64,000 nucleotides of DNA from NCBI GenBank assembly GCA_036971715.1, contig JAVHJL010000004.1:3596001-3660000 (forward strand), given 5' to 3'. Origin of the DNA: Arthrobotrys musiformis. Lineage: Eukaryota > Ascomycota > Orbiliomycetes > Orbiliales > Orbiliaceae. The notes under the pieces were generated by a model that saw nothing but the letters and a program-made list of their open reading frames with translations, searched no databases and was not told the DNA's origin. A program made the translations under genes and the position numbers. Below are positions 11,434 through 22,528 of this stretch, in pieces (within the stretch, counting starts at the first letter, position 1; each line of letters begins with the position of its first letter).

Positions 11434-13001
11434 ATAAGCGTAGCCGTGCAGGAGTTAGTGGGAGTCTCATGACAGGGGAACGTGGAAAGGCTGGAGTGGG
11501 CATTCTTTTATAACCATGTAAAGATTAATATTTCGGAGACGGTTGGTTCCTTTTGAACAGCCGCCTGTGTAGATAGTAGATCTTAGCGATGTAGCGCAAA
11601 TACGGTTTTCATATCTTGCGCAAGTCCTGTTGTAAATATTACTGTCTATACCAAGAACAACTTTACATACCAGAATTATCAACTCCTTCTTGATTGTTAT
11701 AGCAATGACGTATATTCCAATCTATCTATACATATTTCTATGTGTGCGCGTATTTCCTCTTGACTGAACTCATGAACCAGGGTTGTGTGAAGTATATTTA
11801 TCGAGTTTTCGGAATATTTATTAGCTTGTCGTGAGAAACGTTAACTTGATTTGCATTTTACAGTATATGCGTCTATGTAATCTGACGGAGGAAGCAGTAT
11901 GGAAAGATAATGATTTTTATTTCTAGCCCAAAGAACCTACTTTATCTGTCCAAGTGTGTTACCACACGATCTAGCTAAATCAAATTCTCAAAACTTCATA
12001 TATAGTATATATGTGGCGAACTTTGCATATCTATATCGTACGGTTGTTTTAATTAGCTGGGTCGATTGACTGAGTTGCGTTGCTTTTCTTAAAGAAATCG
12101 ACTTTAACCCGTAATACTCTTCTTAGTTTGGGGGACCAGGCTTCAATTTAATGAGAGAATACCTTCGAAGATGTCAATACTGATAAATTATAAGAGTATG
12201 GCGCTGACCGCCCCAGCTATCTGCGATCGGGTTAACGTTCTTAATTTTTTGATGTGCTGGCCAGGATAACTTTTGCCCTGTTCAACATCGATTCTCCGCT
12301 CTACAGCATTAATTTTAAACCTCTATAGCCGACGTCAAGAACTCGACAAGTATATCTAACCCCACTACGTTGCCCCTCTCCATAGCACTGCATAAGTGGC
12401 TCTTCAGCTGAAGGTCCAAATTCCCTATTTTGTAGTCGCAATCGCAGTTCGGGTTACTCAACACGGCAAGCTGCAGGCTTGGCAGACATATTCCGAAGTG
12501 CGAGGCCAATAGCTTCACAGCGGGGTAGACGGTGGCGGCGAATTTTCAGCTCAAGTTGAGCATAAAACTGAATATTTCTCCACCTAGCTGAAGAATCCTG
12601 GCGGCAGTGTGGCCGCTGGCTGTTTATATGGGGCCTTGTGTGCATTTTGCTAGTCGTGGTGATCAACGAAGGTGGACGCGCATTACGTATGCCACAGTGC
12701 AGTTAAGTGTGTTTGGTAGGATTTGATAGTGATTTTGGGGGTCCAGAGCTGAAAGGTTGTAATGGCTCCTCGGATCTAAAGTACCGTCTTGACGAAGAGG
12801 ACCATGTATATATACTCCCCGATGCCCTTCCAGCTCAGTCGTATCGTTTTCTCTCTTCTCAATATAATAGGCAATTTTACCAAAAACCAATTACTACATT
12901 TTTATAAAGTTTATATTAAACTTGCACTCGCACAAGAAATTATCCTTCGTTTTGTAATATTCGAAAACTATAGCCATCATCTTGGTTTTAATAGCTAAAC
13001 C
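11434..13001. other. AT-rich intergenic region
   Basis: I see no supported gene. Scattered ORFs under 80 codons have no family resemblance. TATATATA at 12807-12814, about 190 bp before the ATG at 13002, and an A/T-rich leader probably belong to the promoter of the FAD oxidoreductase gene. Confidence 0.5.
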
Positions 13002-15101
13002 ATGACATCTACGGCCGCTCCCAGGAAAACGGCGAAGGAGATACGTGAGGCAATCGATGAGCAAAGGGTGGCTATCGATTTAAGCAGAAAGGAATTCCGT
13101 GCATTCGCCGACTTTCTAAAAGCCGAGAATATCCCAGTATATCTCCCCGGAGAGCCAGAGTACGAGCGCTCTGTCGCAAATCCAAACCTTTTCTATCGGT
13201 TCTCCCGACCTGGCTGCGTTGTTCAGCCGCTTAGCGCCTCCGATGTCCAAACCATTATGGTGGAGGCAGTATCTTCAAAAATACCGATGACAATAAAAGG
13301 TGGTGGCCATTCATATTCTGGGTTCTCTACCACGGACAAGGGCATCTTGTTAGACCTTGGAAAGATGAACAGAGCCCGGCTCGACACGAAAACGTCAACA
13401 TATCCGGTTATGATTATGCAGGGGGGTGCACAATGGGGCCATGCTTATAAACACTTGATCAATGGAAAACATAATGGCCTAGTTGTGAATGGTGGACGAT
13501 GCCCTACGGTGGGTGTTGGTGGGTTCATTTTAGGGGGTGGGCTCGCTCCCTTCGGGAGAAGCTTCGGGCTCGGCAGCGATACCCTAGTCGAAGCCACAAT
13601 TGTGACTTCAGACGGGAAAATCCATACTGTTTCGCGGAAAGATCTTGAATTCAAAGTAGGAGAAGAGCCCAACAAGGACCAAATTCACAGAAGGGATCTT
13701 TTTTGGGCACTCTGCGGTGCTGGGGGTGGAAATTTTGGAGTTGTGGTTGAGTTCAAGCTTGAAATTCACACATTGAGCAACCCAGACGGGCTGGTAGTTG
13801 CGGGTAAGTATGAATGGCAGCCTGCGTACACACCCGGACCTCAAGAGGATGCGGTTGTGAGTGGCGGTACCCTCGAAACCATGAATCGGTTTTATTCATA
13901 TGACTGGCCGGATAAATGCACAATCGACTCTTCGTGGATTTGCACCATTGGTAAACCACTAACCATTCGCTTTTTGGTCTACTACGACGGTAACAAAACC
14001 GAGTTCACTGAGTTGATCGATCCACAAGATGGAGAAAAGCCTATTGCGAACAAAGAGCTACGTGATATGCTCACGAGGCGAGCCATTGAGGAGCCATCGA
14101 CACTCTTCCTTCATGAGACCCTGGTGGATCAGTGGTCCGATGAGATTGTTAGGGCATTTCCGGCGAATAAGGGCTATAGCCACCACGCCTCCTTCATTTT
14201 CCGAAATGACCGCGAAAGAATCGAAAATATTACAAGATTCTTGAACGAAAACATGGGGAAGTTTCGGAAGCAATTCGTAGGGGAGAGCGCGACAATTCAG
14301 GTTACTTGGATCCACTCAGGTGGAAAGGTAAGCAAACCGGATAATCCTGAGATCGATTCATCCGCGTATCCTTGGCGCGAAGGTGTTTACAATGTATACA
14401 TCATGTTGCAATGGGACGGGAAGTGGCTCCAAAATGATATGAGAACATGGCTGGATAATTTTAGGCGGAGTCTGAAGGAGTATTCTTTGGAGGGGAAGGC
14501 GGCATACGTCAACTTTCCCTTCCCGGACGAGATGGCTTCTGGGACCGACTACGAAAGCGCTTATTATGGTAAAAATTCTGAAGCACTACGAGCGATAAAG
14601 AACCATTGGGATGAAAAAGGGTATTTCGATTGGAGTCAGGGGGTCAAACGATCGGCTCCAACTACTGCGGAAGGGGCATCGGAATCTGGGCCGGCTGCTG
14701 CAAAGAGAGAAGCCGCCCCAGAGGCAAAGGCTACGGAAGAACCAACAATCGGCTCATTCGCTGTGGCTTCGGCAGCGGAAGTCGCCGAGGAAACAGTGGA
14801 AGCCAAGGCGGCGGAGGAACCAACAGAATATGCGGAACAAAAATTCGAAATACTGAAACAAGCAAAAGTGGTGGGCCTACAGGTTGCGGATGTGGTAGGA
14901 GGGCGTACAATTGAGATCCCATATAAGACAGCAAGAGTAGTGAACGATTTCGTCCCTCCCGTTTTCATCGAGCGGAAAGAGGATAATGCTTACAACCAGA
15001 GCCCACCAGATCAGATAGCTCAAGAGCAGTGGAAAACGTTTGACGCCTCTACAGCTTGGTCTAGCGGTGGTATTTTCGCCATAACTGATTTGGGTTTCTG
15101 A
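13002..15101 (+). CDS. BBE-type FAD-linked oxidoreductase with extended C-terminal tail
   Basis: An intronless gene of 699 aa. Residues about 70-245 form the FAD-binding PCMH/BBE fold: KGGGHSYSGFS carries the histidine (H103) that binds FAD covalently, and GGRCPTVGVGGFILGGG carries the second anchor cysteine (C167), so bicovalent flavinylation is predicted from family knowledge of berberine-bridge and glucooligosaccharide oxidases. A BBE-type C-terminal element is seen at about 500-545 (YVNFPFPDE, then SAYYGKNSEALRAIKNHWDE, FDWSQGV). Family members normally end here, but this protein continues for about 150 residues: an Ala/Glu-rich low-complexity stretch (about 550-615), then a more ordered part ending in WSSGGIFAITDLGF. 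No signal peptide is present, unlike many secreted relatives, so it is probably intracellular. The substrate is unknown. Neighbours give no clear biosynthetic cluster. Confidence 0.88.
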   Translation: MTSTAAPRKTAKEIREAIDEQRVAIDLSRKEFRAFADFLKAENIPVYLPGEPEYERSVANPNLFYRFSRPGCVVQPLSASDVQTIMVEAVSSKIPMTIKGGGHSYSGFSTTDKGILLDLGKMNRARLDTKTSTYPVMIMQGGAQWGHAYKHLINGKHNGLVVNGGRCPTVGVGGFILGGGLAPFGRSFGLGSDTLVEATIVTSDGKIHTVSRKDLEFKVGEEPNKDQIHRRDLFWALCGAGGGNFGVVVEFKLEIHTLSNPDGLVVAGKYEWQPAYTPGPQEDAVVSGGTLETMNRFYSYDWPDKCTIDSSWICTIGKPLTIRFLVYYDGNKTEFTELIDPQDGEKPIANKELRDMLTRRAIEEPSTLFLHETLVDQWSDEIVRAFPANKGYSHHASFIFRNDRERIENITRFLNENMGKFRKQFVGESATIQVTWIHSGGKVSKPDNPEIDSSAYPWREGVYNVYIMLQWDGKWLQNDMRTWLDNFRRSLKEYSLEGKAAYVNFPFPDEMASGTDYESAYYGKNSEALRAIKNHWDEKGYFDWSQGVKRSAPTTAEGASESGPAAAKREAAPEAKATEEPTIGSFAVASAAEVAEETVEAKAAEEPTEYAEQKFEILKQAKVVGLQVADVVGGRTIEIPYKTARVVNDFVPPVFIERKEDNAYNQSPPDQIAQEQWKTFDASTAWSSGGIFAITDLGF

Positions 15102-16007
15102 GGTTCTGCGTCTTGTATCGGCTGAGGTTTACGTATGCGAGTTTCAATTAGGGCTACAGCGGTTATTTATTTCACTCGGGGCTGTATTTATTCGAAGCTA
15201 GTTTTAATGATTGTAGGGGATCGTTTAAAGTAAGTTAACGGCTCGTTCCAAGATTATATATAATGCATATATGTGAACTCTACTCGAGCCCTAGCTCTGA
15301 ATCTTATCACAAACACTTGAAGTACGTGCTAATTTCGCACATACATCAAACGCTGCCGCGAAGCCCAATATCGTAAAACTCTTGAAGCTGTAGCTTGCAT
15401 TTCACCCTCTCTTAACTAGCTATGAATATTGATCTGAATTTGAGAACTGAAAGTGCATGCCTTGAGGCCTGGTCTCGCGGTGTTGAGGCCTGACGAAACG
15501 TTATTCAATCCGCGTTGCGTTGTGTTTGTTGGTGTGTGTAACGTAGCGGTTGTTGGATAAAATGTGTTGAACTGGCGCGGTCTCAACCAGGTCTGTGTTG
15601 GTTGTATGGACTGGTGCCCACGGTGTGCGGTGGGCTTGTTCACAAGGCGGTCAATTTCGTTGCTTCAAGCTTGAAGCAGGGCGCTCTTAGTAGGTCCCTC
15701 ATCTCCTACAACTTCCTAGTGCTCTAAACCTTCCTTCTTCCTACCTCGGATTTATCTGAGCTCGTCGACAACCTTTGACTTGATCGCTCCCTCCAAGTCT
15801 TGCCTTTTACAAGTCCCTCGGTATATATACATCAAGTTTACCTTCACGGTCATCTTCAAGTTCATCGTCGAATTCACTGTCGCGTTCCCTGGGTAGGTCC
15901 CATACCTTTAATAATACTTGCAGCTTTTGCAATTGCCCGGACTGGGCGATTCTACTGACGCTTCTAGCAAATCTTGCATTTGAATCGAGCCGAAGGGCCT
16001 CAATAAA
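15102..16007. other. Intergenic region
   Basis: No gene is seen. The second half (15700-15960) is C/T-rich and looks like the leader of the following gene. A GGTAGGTCC...TTGCAG pair around 15894-15935 could be a 5'-UTR intron. Confidence 0.45.
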
Positions 16008-17432
16008 ATGAGCCGTGACCCGGGAAAAGCATATTTGGGTGTTAGTGGGAGAAATAGTGGTCTCCCAAAACCTGGGAAAACTTCAATTCAGCCAATGGGT
16101 ATGCTAGTATTTAGCTTTTGATCTCCGGAAGTACATCAAAGCTAGGAAACTAACAGATGCGACGCGACGTAGGGCAATGGCGACTCGACGATTCGCTACC
16201 AGTCTCCCAACGGCCAACTCAACCAGCTCGACCGAGGGCTCGGAGTGAGGTAGCATCTGTCGTTGACTTTATACCACCATCTGAGAAGTCGATACGACCA
16301 CAAAGGTTCCGCGGTGTACGAACATTAGTCTCGGTTTGGGACCCCGCGAAGAAAGTATGGGATCGCTGTATCGCGGAAAACATCATGATATTCCTTTTCA
16401 GGGACACGATCACTCTCGAGATTGTTTTACCGCCGAAAAAAGGTGCGAGAAAAGGTTCGGAGGAGAACAGTTATCTCTTCTTGTCACGTTTGGACTGGTG
16501 CCTCCCCAAAGCTGGGACCAGAGCGTACTTGAAGCCGCCATTTCCACCTACCCAGACTTGGAATCGAATGGAGATATACGGCTCGCTGTACTTAGAGGTT
16601 ACGGGAGACGGGGTTTTGCAGAGGCTCCCGGACAAGGATACTCCATGGGGCGCTGAGGAGTGTTCAATGAAAGCCTTCGCTACTTTGGAATCTATCCAGA
16701 AACGAGTTCGAGAGTACACGGGCTCATTCCCCAACTCTACTTGGCTTCGAATGGAGCTACTTTCTGAACCAGGGCTAGTTAGGAGTACGATATTCTGGAG
16801 AAGTTCCTTTTATATACTGGTTAGTAAAATTAGCCTACCTTGTCGCGGGAACCATCCGTTCCTATCAAACGGTTCACCTGAGAGGTATCCCCCCGATTCG
16901 GACGAGGGTATAGTTACCGCCTCCCGTGAAAGTGATGAGCAAACCGAGTCCAATGGCACAAACGCCGGCGAAACCGATTACTTCCATGATACCACCAGTA
17001 CGGACAGCATTGACGGAGCTGAAAGATACATACCACCACGACGCTTCATCACCTCTAACCGGGCAACGAAATCTGGGGTAAGCATTCTGCATCTATACCC
17101 TTTGTATCAAGAGTAATTGCGAATTCAAACTAAAGCGAGCGCAGGTATCTAACCTGACCCCTGCGATTAAAAGGGAGCTTTCCGTAGATGGGTCAGCCTT
17201 TATCAACGCAAACGAACCAACTCCCCCTGATATCCTGACAACGCCGTCGCTTCAACCGCGTGCCATCAGCAATGAAGCTTCTACCGAAGAGAGATTGATT
17301 GTTTCCCGATTGGCAGACGTTGAACAGGAACTACAACTCTTACAAGAGAAACGAAAGCTGCAAATGAAGTTGAGCGAAATTGCAAAACGCAACGGTACCA
17401 CAGCTGGACAGATCCCACATCTTCTCGATTGA
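16008..17432 (+). CDS. Unrecognised protein with C-terminal coiled coil (427 aa)
   Basis: Model: exons 16008-16098, 16173-17077 and 17145-17432. Intron 1 has donor GTATGC, branch AAACTAAC at about 16148 and acceptor GTAG; intron 2 has donor GTAAGC and acceptor GCAG. Exon 1 gives MSRDPGKAYLGVSGRNSG and joins in frame to GQWRLDDSLP. The body contains a Trp-rich globular segment (VWDPAKKVWDRCIAENIMIF, TWNRMEIYGSLYLEVTGDGV), then an acidic Ser/Thr-rich linker, then a heptad-like terminal helix (VSRLADVEQELQLLQEKRKL). No signal peptide or TM helix is seen. The hydrophobic stretch near residues 225-235 (STIFWRSSFYILVS) is short and could reflect a further unrecognised intron. I know no matching family; a scaffold or DNA-associated role would be guesswork. 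The alternative start ATG 16157 would ignore the clean first intron. Confidence 0.65.
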
Positions 17433-18411
17433 AACGACGCTACCGTTGTCAGTCATGTTACTATATCTGAAATCCCTGACTCGAAGCTGTACCACTGCCT
17501 CATTACTTCGACAGTCCTAGCCCTAAAAGGTGGACTCGGTTGACTTATATATATCCGAGGCTCAAACGCATAGGAGCTTAACCCTCATTAGTTTCATGAA
17601 TGTTATGAATTAGACCATAACTCAATATAAAGAGAGGGCTTCCAATGAAATTCTTTCGATACTTTCTACACGAAGGTCAAGTGCTGTAAATAGTGAATAT
17701 TGAGAAGCAGAAACAACCTGGTGGGGGGTTCTGTGGACATCAATGTTGAATACTAGAGACTACCCAATTAGTCCCGTATACGTCGACGTGAAATGTATGC
17801 GAGGAGGTTTAAAAGCAAAGTAAGACCCGAGCACATGCAAAACCTAGAAATGGGCGACCGGCTTGTGATCTTCTGTGGGGTAAAATATTTCAAGCCCTCA
17901 AACCATCGGTGGTCGGCGGACACCAATCTTCAAAACGGATAGATCGATAGAGATCGCCTGCGATCATATACTCACATCTGCAATAGCGCCCATTCCACTA
18001 TGGGGTTTACTCAAACCGCATGATATGATTTACCAGGTTTTGGATCAGGATGTTTTATGTTTACGAATGCTTCCTCCGGTTGACCTATGGTTCCGCTCCA
18101 AGACGGGCCTTGGCTCCGACGCTTCCACCAAACCCGCGCGGCTTTGGTTACAGCTTCTAATTCAAGCAACTGTGCTTATAAGCTTACTGCATTTGGAACC
18201 TATACTGCTTAATACTAGGTGCCTATAGGTTATCGTTAAGCTCCCAGGCAGTTGGCAATATATATGTTAAAAATCGTCAAATTGCTGTGTAACAATGGAT
18301 CAATAAATGAATATAAAAGACCGCCAATACCCCTGATGCTGTATTCATTTCACTATCAAGTCCTTTGAACGTTCTCAAGACGTCAAACTAAGATATTTCT
18401 CTCATAGCAAA
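17433..18411. other. Intergenic region with TATA box
   Basis: No gene is seen in about 1 kb. TATAAAA at 18312-18318, about 95 bp before the ATG at 18412, is the probable core promoter of the next secreted-protein gene. Confidence 0.5.
18312..18318 (+). promoter_or_regulatory. TATA box (TATAAAA)
   Basis: TATAAAA lies about 95 bp upstream of the secreted protein gene at 18412, with a short C/A-rich leader between. Confidence 0.55.
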
Positions 18412-19053
18412 ATGTTCTTCCTGAAACCCATTCTCGTCGCCGCACTCCTGGCGCTCCAAGTGTCCACAGCGCCAGCACCAGAACCCGCCGCAGGCGACCT
18501 GTTAGAGAAGCGCCAGTCTACCAATGCCCCGTTCACCGTTGGCAAAGGTCAATTCAGAAAAGTCTCTCTCAGCAACTTCCAAGCCTCGCTCGACATCCAA
18601 ACATTCTGGAAACCCTGCAAGTACGATACCAGCATCACCTTCGTGCACGAAAATGGTTGCGGTTCGAGTTTACAATCCGCCAGCAAGAGTCGTTACATGG
18701 AAATAACCTTCCGCAACCTCGATGATGAAATCCTAATTCGCTCGCGGTTCAATGGAACCTACGGGCCCGTTACGACAGCCGGGTTTACCGTAGCCGAGGC
18801 CACTTTCGAAACAAATTCAGAGACTAAGGAAAGATTAGTTCGTATGTCGCTGACACAAGGGTACGGCTCTTGGGTCATTACATTCTTGACGAATACCCCA
18901 CAATACGGTGAAGAGCAAGAATACAAGTCAGTCACTTTCACGCCAGATAATAGTGTGGTAGACGGCGGTATTGAGCCCAACTATATTTGGTATCAAACCG
19001 GCAGAGCTTCTCATTTATCATCTGAGCTTCAATGTGGCATTTCTTGGTGGTAA
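18412..19053 (+). CDS. Secreted Kex2-processed protein, paralogue A (213 aa)
   Basis: An intronless gene. Signal peptide MFFLKPILVAALLALQVSTA is followed by a short propeptide (APEPAAGDLLEKR) with a Kex2 dibasic site at 33-34, so the mature protein would begin with Gln. The mature part is about 179 aa, predicted mostly beta, with three cysteines (KPCKYD, NGCGSS, LQCGISWW). No catalytic motif or known domain is apparent. It resembles the protein encoded at 21242-21922 in layout and in local sequence: SRYMEITF/DRTIQLSF, then AGFTVAEA/TAFTVDDV, ERLVRMSL/DRLLRLSI, and an aromatic C-terminus (WW versus GW). The two therefore look like diverged tandem duplicates about 2 kb apart on the same strand. 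Function is unknown. Confidence 0.85.
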   Translation: MFFLKPILVAALLALQVSTAPAPEPAAGDLLEKRQSTNAPFTVGKGQFRKVSLSNFQASLDIQTFWKPCKYDTSITFVHENGCGSSLQSASKSRYMEITFRNLDDEILIRSRFNGTYGPVTTAGFTVAEATFETNSETKERLVRMSLTQGYGSWVITFLTNTPQYGEEQEYKSVTFTPDNSVVDGGIEPNYIWYQTGRASHLSSELQCGISWW

Positions 19054-21241
19054 ACCCTACAGTTGAATCGGAGTTATAATATCTTACCAAGCGTATGAAG
19101 TTACGATTTTATTATAATATTATTATTTCTCTTGGTTATTGGGCTTAAACTTTTATAAAGGGTCTAATGGGAAAGCCAAGTTCGCCCTCTTTAATTTGAA
19201 TTTGGGAGGTGCTCTGTCGTGAACCTGGGAACAGGCACTTCAGGAACTTTTGCAGGTTTAGGTATACTGCGTCGGATCGGGGCCACGATCTTAGAGATCG
19301 CGCTTATCGTCATTGCGTCTGGCCTTTGCAATCGGATATATATATATTGTCATTACTATTTAATGTATTTAATAAATTTATTTTAATTGGTGTCCATGCA
19401 TTATAGATGTCACGTTGGGATTCATATGATAATGTACATGTACATATGCATATGACCTATCATAATATCGACTTAATTCTGGGTATGGAATTTATGAGCG
19501 ATGATATCGATAGGAAATTGCTGAGAAAACGAGGTAGATATTTGTCCGTGAGCTGGGAATTATATGTACATGAAAAGGATACAAAATTTCTAAATCCTGC
19601 GCCTGCCTCGTACGTCCATCGATACAGCTTGTACGGATGCTGAACTGCTGAAGCACTGGCCCTAACATACTAATTGGAAAACCAACAAGAACAACACAGA
19701 AATGGTGCGCAATTTATTCTCCGTGCAGTCGTGGACTGACCCTTATCCCAAGCTGCAGCTGGATTCCACAGATACAGACTGAACTTGTGGGGCCCAGAGG
19801 AGGTAGTGGAAAGAGGTTTTACGGCATTGGGCGGTTCGTTTTCTTCCTTTCTTTCCTGGAGGTGCACAATTCAAAGTGTTCGGATGTGGCATGTCAATCG
19901 AGACTTCAGATCTGCAGAGTTTCGCTGGCACTCCGAAAATTATCGTCATGATATTGCTTGGTAATGCGTGTTTGGACGCATCCTCTCAATTCATCCAATG
20001 TCGGCCCTGAAGCAGTCTTCTGGATATCGCCGTTTAGCTAGGCCAATCTAGATATATTTCCCCCCGTTATTCGTTATGTGGAGTCGTTAAGGTAGCATGC
20101 AATAATCCGCTAACTATTATAACCGACTTGCAGATGCAATATGTGCTTGGAAGCTTAAACTATTAGCTAATTAGTCGTAGGTCGATCCATAATTCTTAGT
20201 CCTTTGGTTAGACATTTAGGATCCATTTTTTGCCCGAGCTGTGAGCTCGCCGACCCTGAGCCTGAGCGCTCGAGCCTGGCGCCCACCATCTACATGAAAG
20301 CGTGATCTCTGCATGAGCTGCTCGCTAAGGTACTACGTGCGAGATCTCGAGAAGCTTGTTGTAGCTTTGATTGTGGCCGAAAACGGCAGGACTGTGATGG
20401 TTGTGGCCATGACGGTTGCAAAATTCAATGCAGAATTAATACGTAGCATGGCTAAATTCGGACGTTGATACAAATCAATCCAATCAGATTGCTACACAGC
20501 ATACTGTGGCGGGGGTCGGCGAGGATTATTCTGCAAGTTAGCTCGCGCGTACTTCTTGGAGGGCTCTCAGTGTCTGTTGTTGTGAAACAATGTTTCCTGA
20601 ATCCAGCGGCTCAATTTAAGGTTGGGCGCCCGGGCCCGCAGTCAGTGGTGTCATCCGCCAATATAATAAGTTGCTAAGACGTCTTAAGAATTCAAGTCTC
20701 ATACATAGTATGCCTAGATCCACCTGCCTGCCCTCACCTCCGCTCCAAGCGGGATATATATCTACGTCTTCACAGGACTTTGAATCTTTTAAATCTTTAA
20801 CCCCGGGAAACCCGGGGACCAAGACAATGTTCACCACAGGAGGCAGATTCTAACGTCCGGGTATACGAGGTTTCATGGCGACATTACCAGATACAGACGT
20901 ACGGAGGGATACCATGCGAGACAAATAACAAGTATTGCCTGATGCGAGGCTTGGATTGTACCACAATCACACACCCTCAGTCTAAAATTTTTTGCACGAT
21001 CTAGAGAGCTTATGAACTAGGAATAGCTAGATGGGCCCGAAGGGACCCCAACCTCTGTATTTGAACCTTTAAAGCTTTGAAAAGGTGGGGTGTATAGATA
21101 CTATATTGCAGTGAGTCCTCGAGTGTATAAAATACCGATGGTTTCCCTCGAACCTGTGGTCTTTTTTACCCATAGTCTGCAGCTATCCCAAGCCCAGTCT
21201 CTTAAATTAGTATATATATACTCTAGATCCCCAGATACGAC
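19054..21241. other. 2.2-kb intergenic region between two secreted paralogues
   Basis: No gene is supported. The stretch is AT-rich with islands of higher GC (about 20230-20350). TATAAAA at 21126-21132 lies about 110 bp before the next ATG. Confidence 0.5.
21126..21132 (+). promoter_or_regulatory. TATA box (TATAAAA)
   Basis: TATAAAA stands about 110 bp upstream of the ATG at 21242. The spacing is close to that of the paralogous gene at 18412, consistent with duplication including the core promoter. Confidence 0.55.
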
Positions 21242-21922
21242 ATGCTCCCATCTCTTAAAACCTTCGGCGTTGCCACATTCCTCGCTGGTGCTCTTTTCCA
21301 GGGACTAGCCTCCGCAGCCCCCGCACCGGGCGAACTCGAAAATGGCTTTCGACTAGGCAAGCGTCAATTGGGCCCGACGAGTTTAGAGTCACCATTCTCG
21401 CTGGTTCCGACTGTCAGTACGACGATTGGTACTAGCGTCGAGGCACGACTAGGCGATACCATCCTCTGTATCGAAGCATGGTACAACCAGTTCGTCGAAA
21501 CCAACGGCGTAATCTTCCTCAGAGATGTATCCACAATGGACCGCACCATTCAACTCTCATTCGGGGACCCGACCAGCAAAGTGATCTACACCCACTTCAG
21601 GTCCGGGAATTTTGGTACCATTCATGACACCGCCTTTACTGTCGATGACGTCCTGCCGGTCCCGAACACCGCGACGAACGACCGTTTGCTCCGCTTGTCC
21701 ATCCAGTTTTTCCCTGCGGCGACTGGTTCTCCGAATGGTTACTATTTTGTCACATTCTACCCATATGGGAAGCCGATACGGACTATCAAGTTTAACCGTG
21801 TCGCTGGTTTCGCTACTCATAATATCTATTCGACCGTGATTCAGTACGGCGTGACCGAACAGAACCCTCCTCGTCTAGGTTCTCTCATCTCTATGAGCTA
21901 TAACGCTCACACAGGCTGGTAG
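21242..21922 (+). CDS. Secreted Kex2-processed protein, paralogue B (226 aa)
   Basis: An intronless gene. It has a signal peptide (MLPSLKTFGVATFLAGALFQ, cut probably after GLASA near 25), a short propeptide and a Kex2 site KR at 40-41 followed by Gln. The mature part is about 185 aa with a single cysteine (ILCIEAW) and alternating hydrophobic stretches suggesting a beta-sandwich (YYFVTFYPYG, TIKFNRVAGF). It ends SYNAHTGW. Layout and local motifs match the protein at 18412-19053 (see that entry), although paralogue A has three cysteines, so any disulfides were not conserved. No known domain or catalytic site is recognised. The likely destination is the cell exterior. Confidence 0.85.
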   Translation: MLPSLKTFGVATFLAGALFQGLASAAPAPGELENGFRLGKRQLGPTSLESPFSLVPTVSTTIGTSVEARLGDTILCIEAWYNQFVETNGVIFLRDVSTMDRTIQLSFGDPTSKVIYTHFRSGNFGTIHDTAFTVDDVLPVPNTATNDRLLRLSIQFFPAATGSPNGYYFVTFYPYGKPIRTIKFNRVAGFATHNIYSTVIQYGVTEQNPPRLGSLISMSYNAHTGW

Positions 21923-22528
21923 AGGAAAGGAAACGGGAAGATTATATCAGCGTGCGGTGCTACATCCATGCGAACTCCGAATTAAAGGTTTGGGTGGGGT
22001 GGGTATCTTAAGAGGGCGGTTGAAACCTTTGTCAATATTAGATAAATATAATTACCAGTACCGGGGTTTAGTTAGCTAATTCTGAGAAGACATCTTAGCA
22101 GTAATGTTAAGTTCTTGTTCCCATTCTTTCTGGCCCTAGTCCTTACACCGAACCTAGATTCAGCTGGTTTTTACAATTAAATGGCAACTGTGTGTGTGAC
22201 AAGCCATACCTCATGGTACTCATCAACGGATTCTTAACATTAAAAGGAGATTTCTAAAACAATGAATGCAAATGCAGTATATTCCCAAAGCGCTTCTCTA
22301 ATACATAAAGATTGATCTGTTCCTCCCAATCCACAGCCACACATGCCAGGATGCAAATTATATCCATACCGCCATTGCAGTCTTGATGATCTAGTATACC
22401 TAGGAGCAACGGCCCCTCAAAACCAAGTAGTCAGGCCCTAATCTAACTTTACCGCCTGTAAACAAACGCCGCCTACGGCTAGTAGTTTATGCAAAAAATA
22501 TAGCGTACCCCGCTCACCAATCATCTAG
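21923..22528. other. Convergent intergenic region
   Basis: This lies between the 3' ends of a plus-strand secreted gene and minus-strand yvc1. It holds only AT-rich 3' flanking sequence and no gene. Confidence 0.5.

Noticed and set aside
16157..16172. ATG at 16157 as start of the coiled-coil protein
   Set aside because: The upstream exon 16008-16098 joins in frame to 16173 with donor GTATGC, branch CTAAC and acceptor GTAG, so 16157 lies inside the intron.
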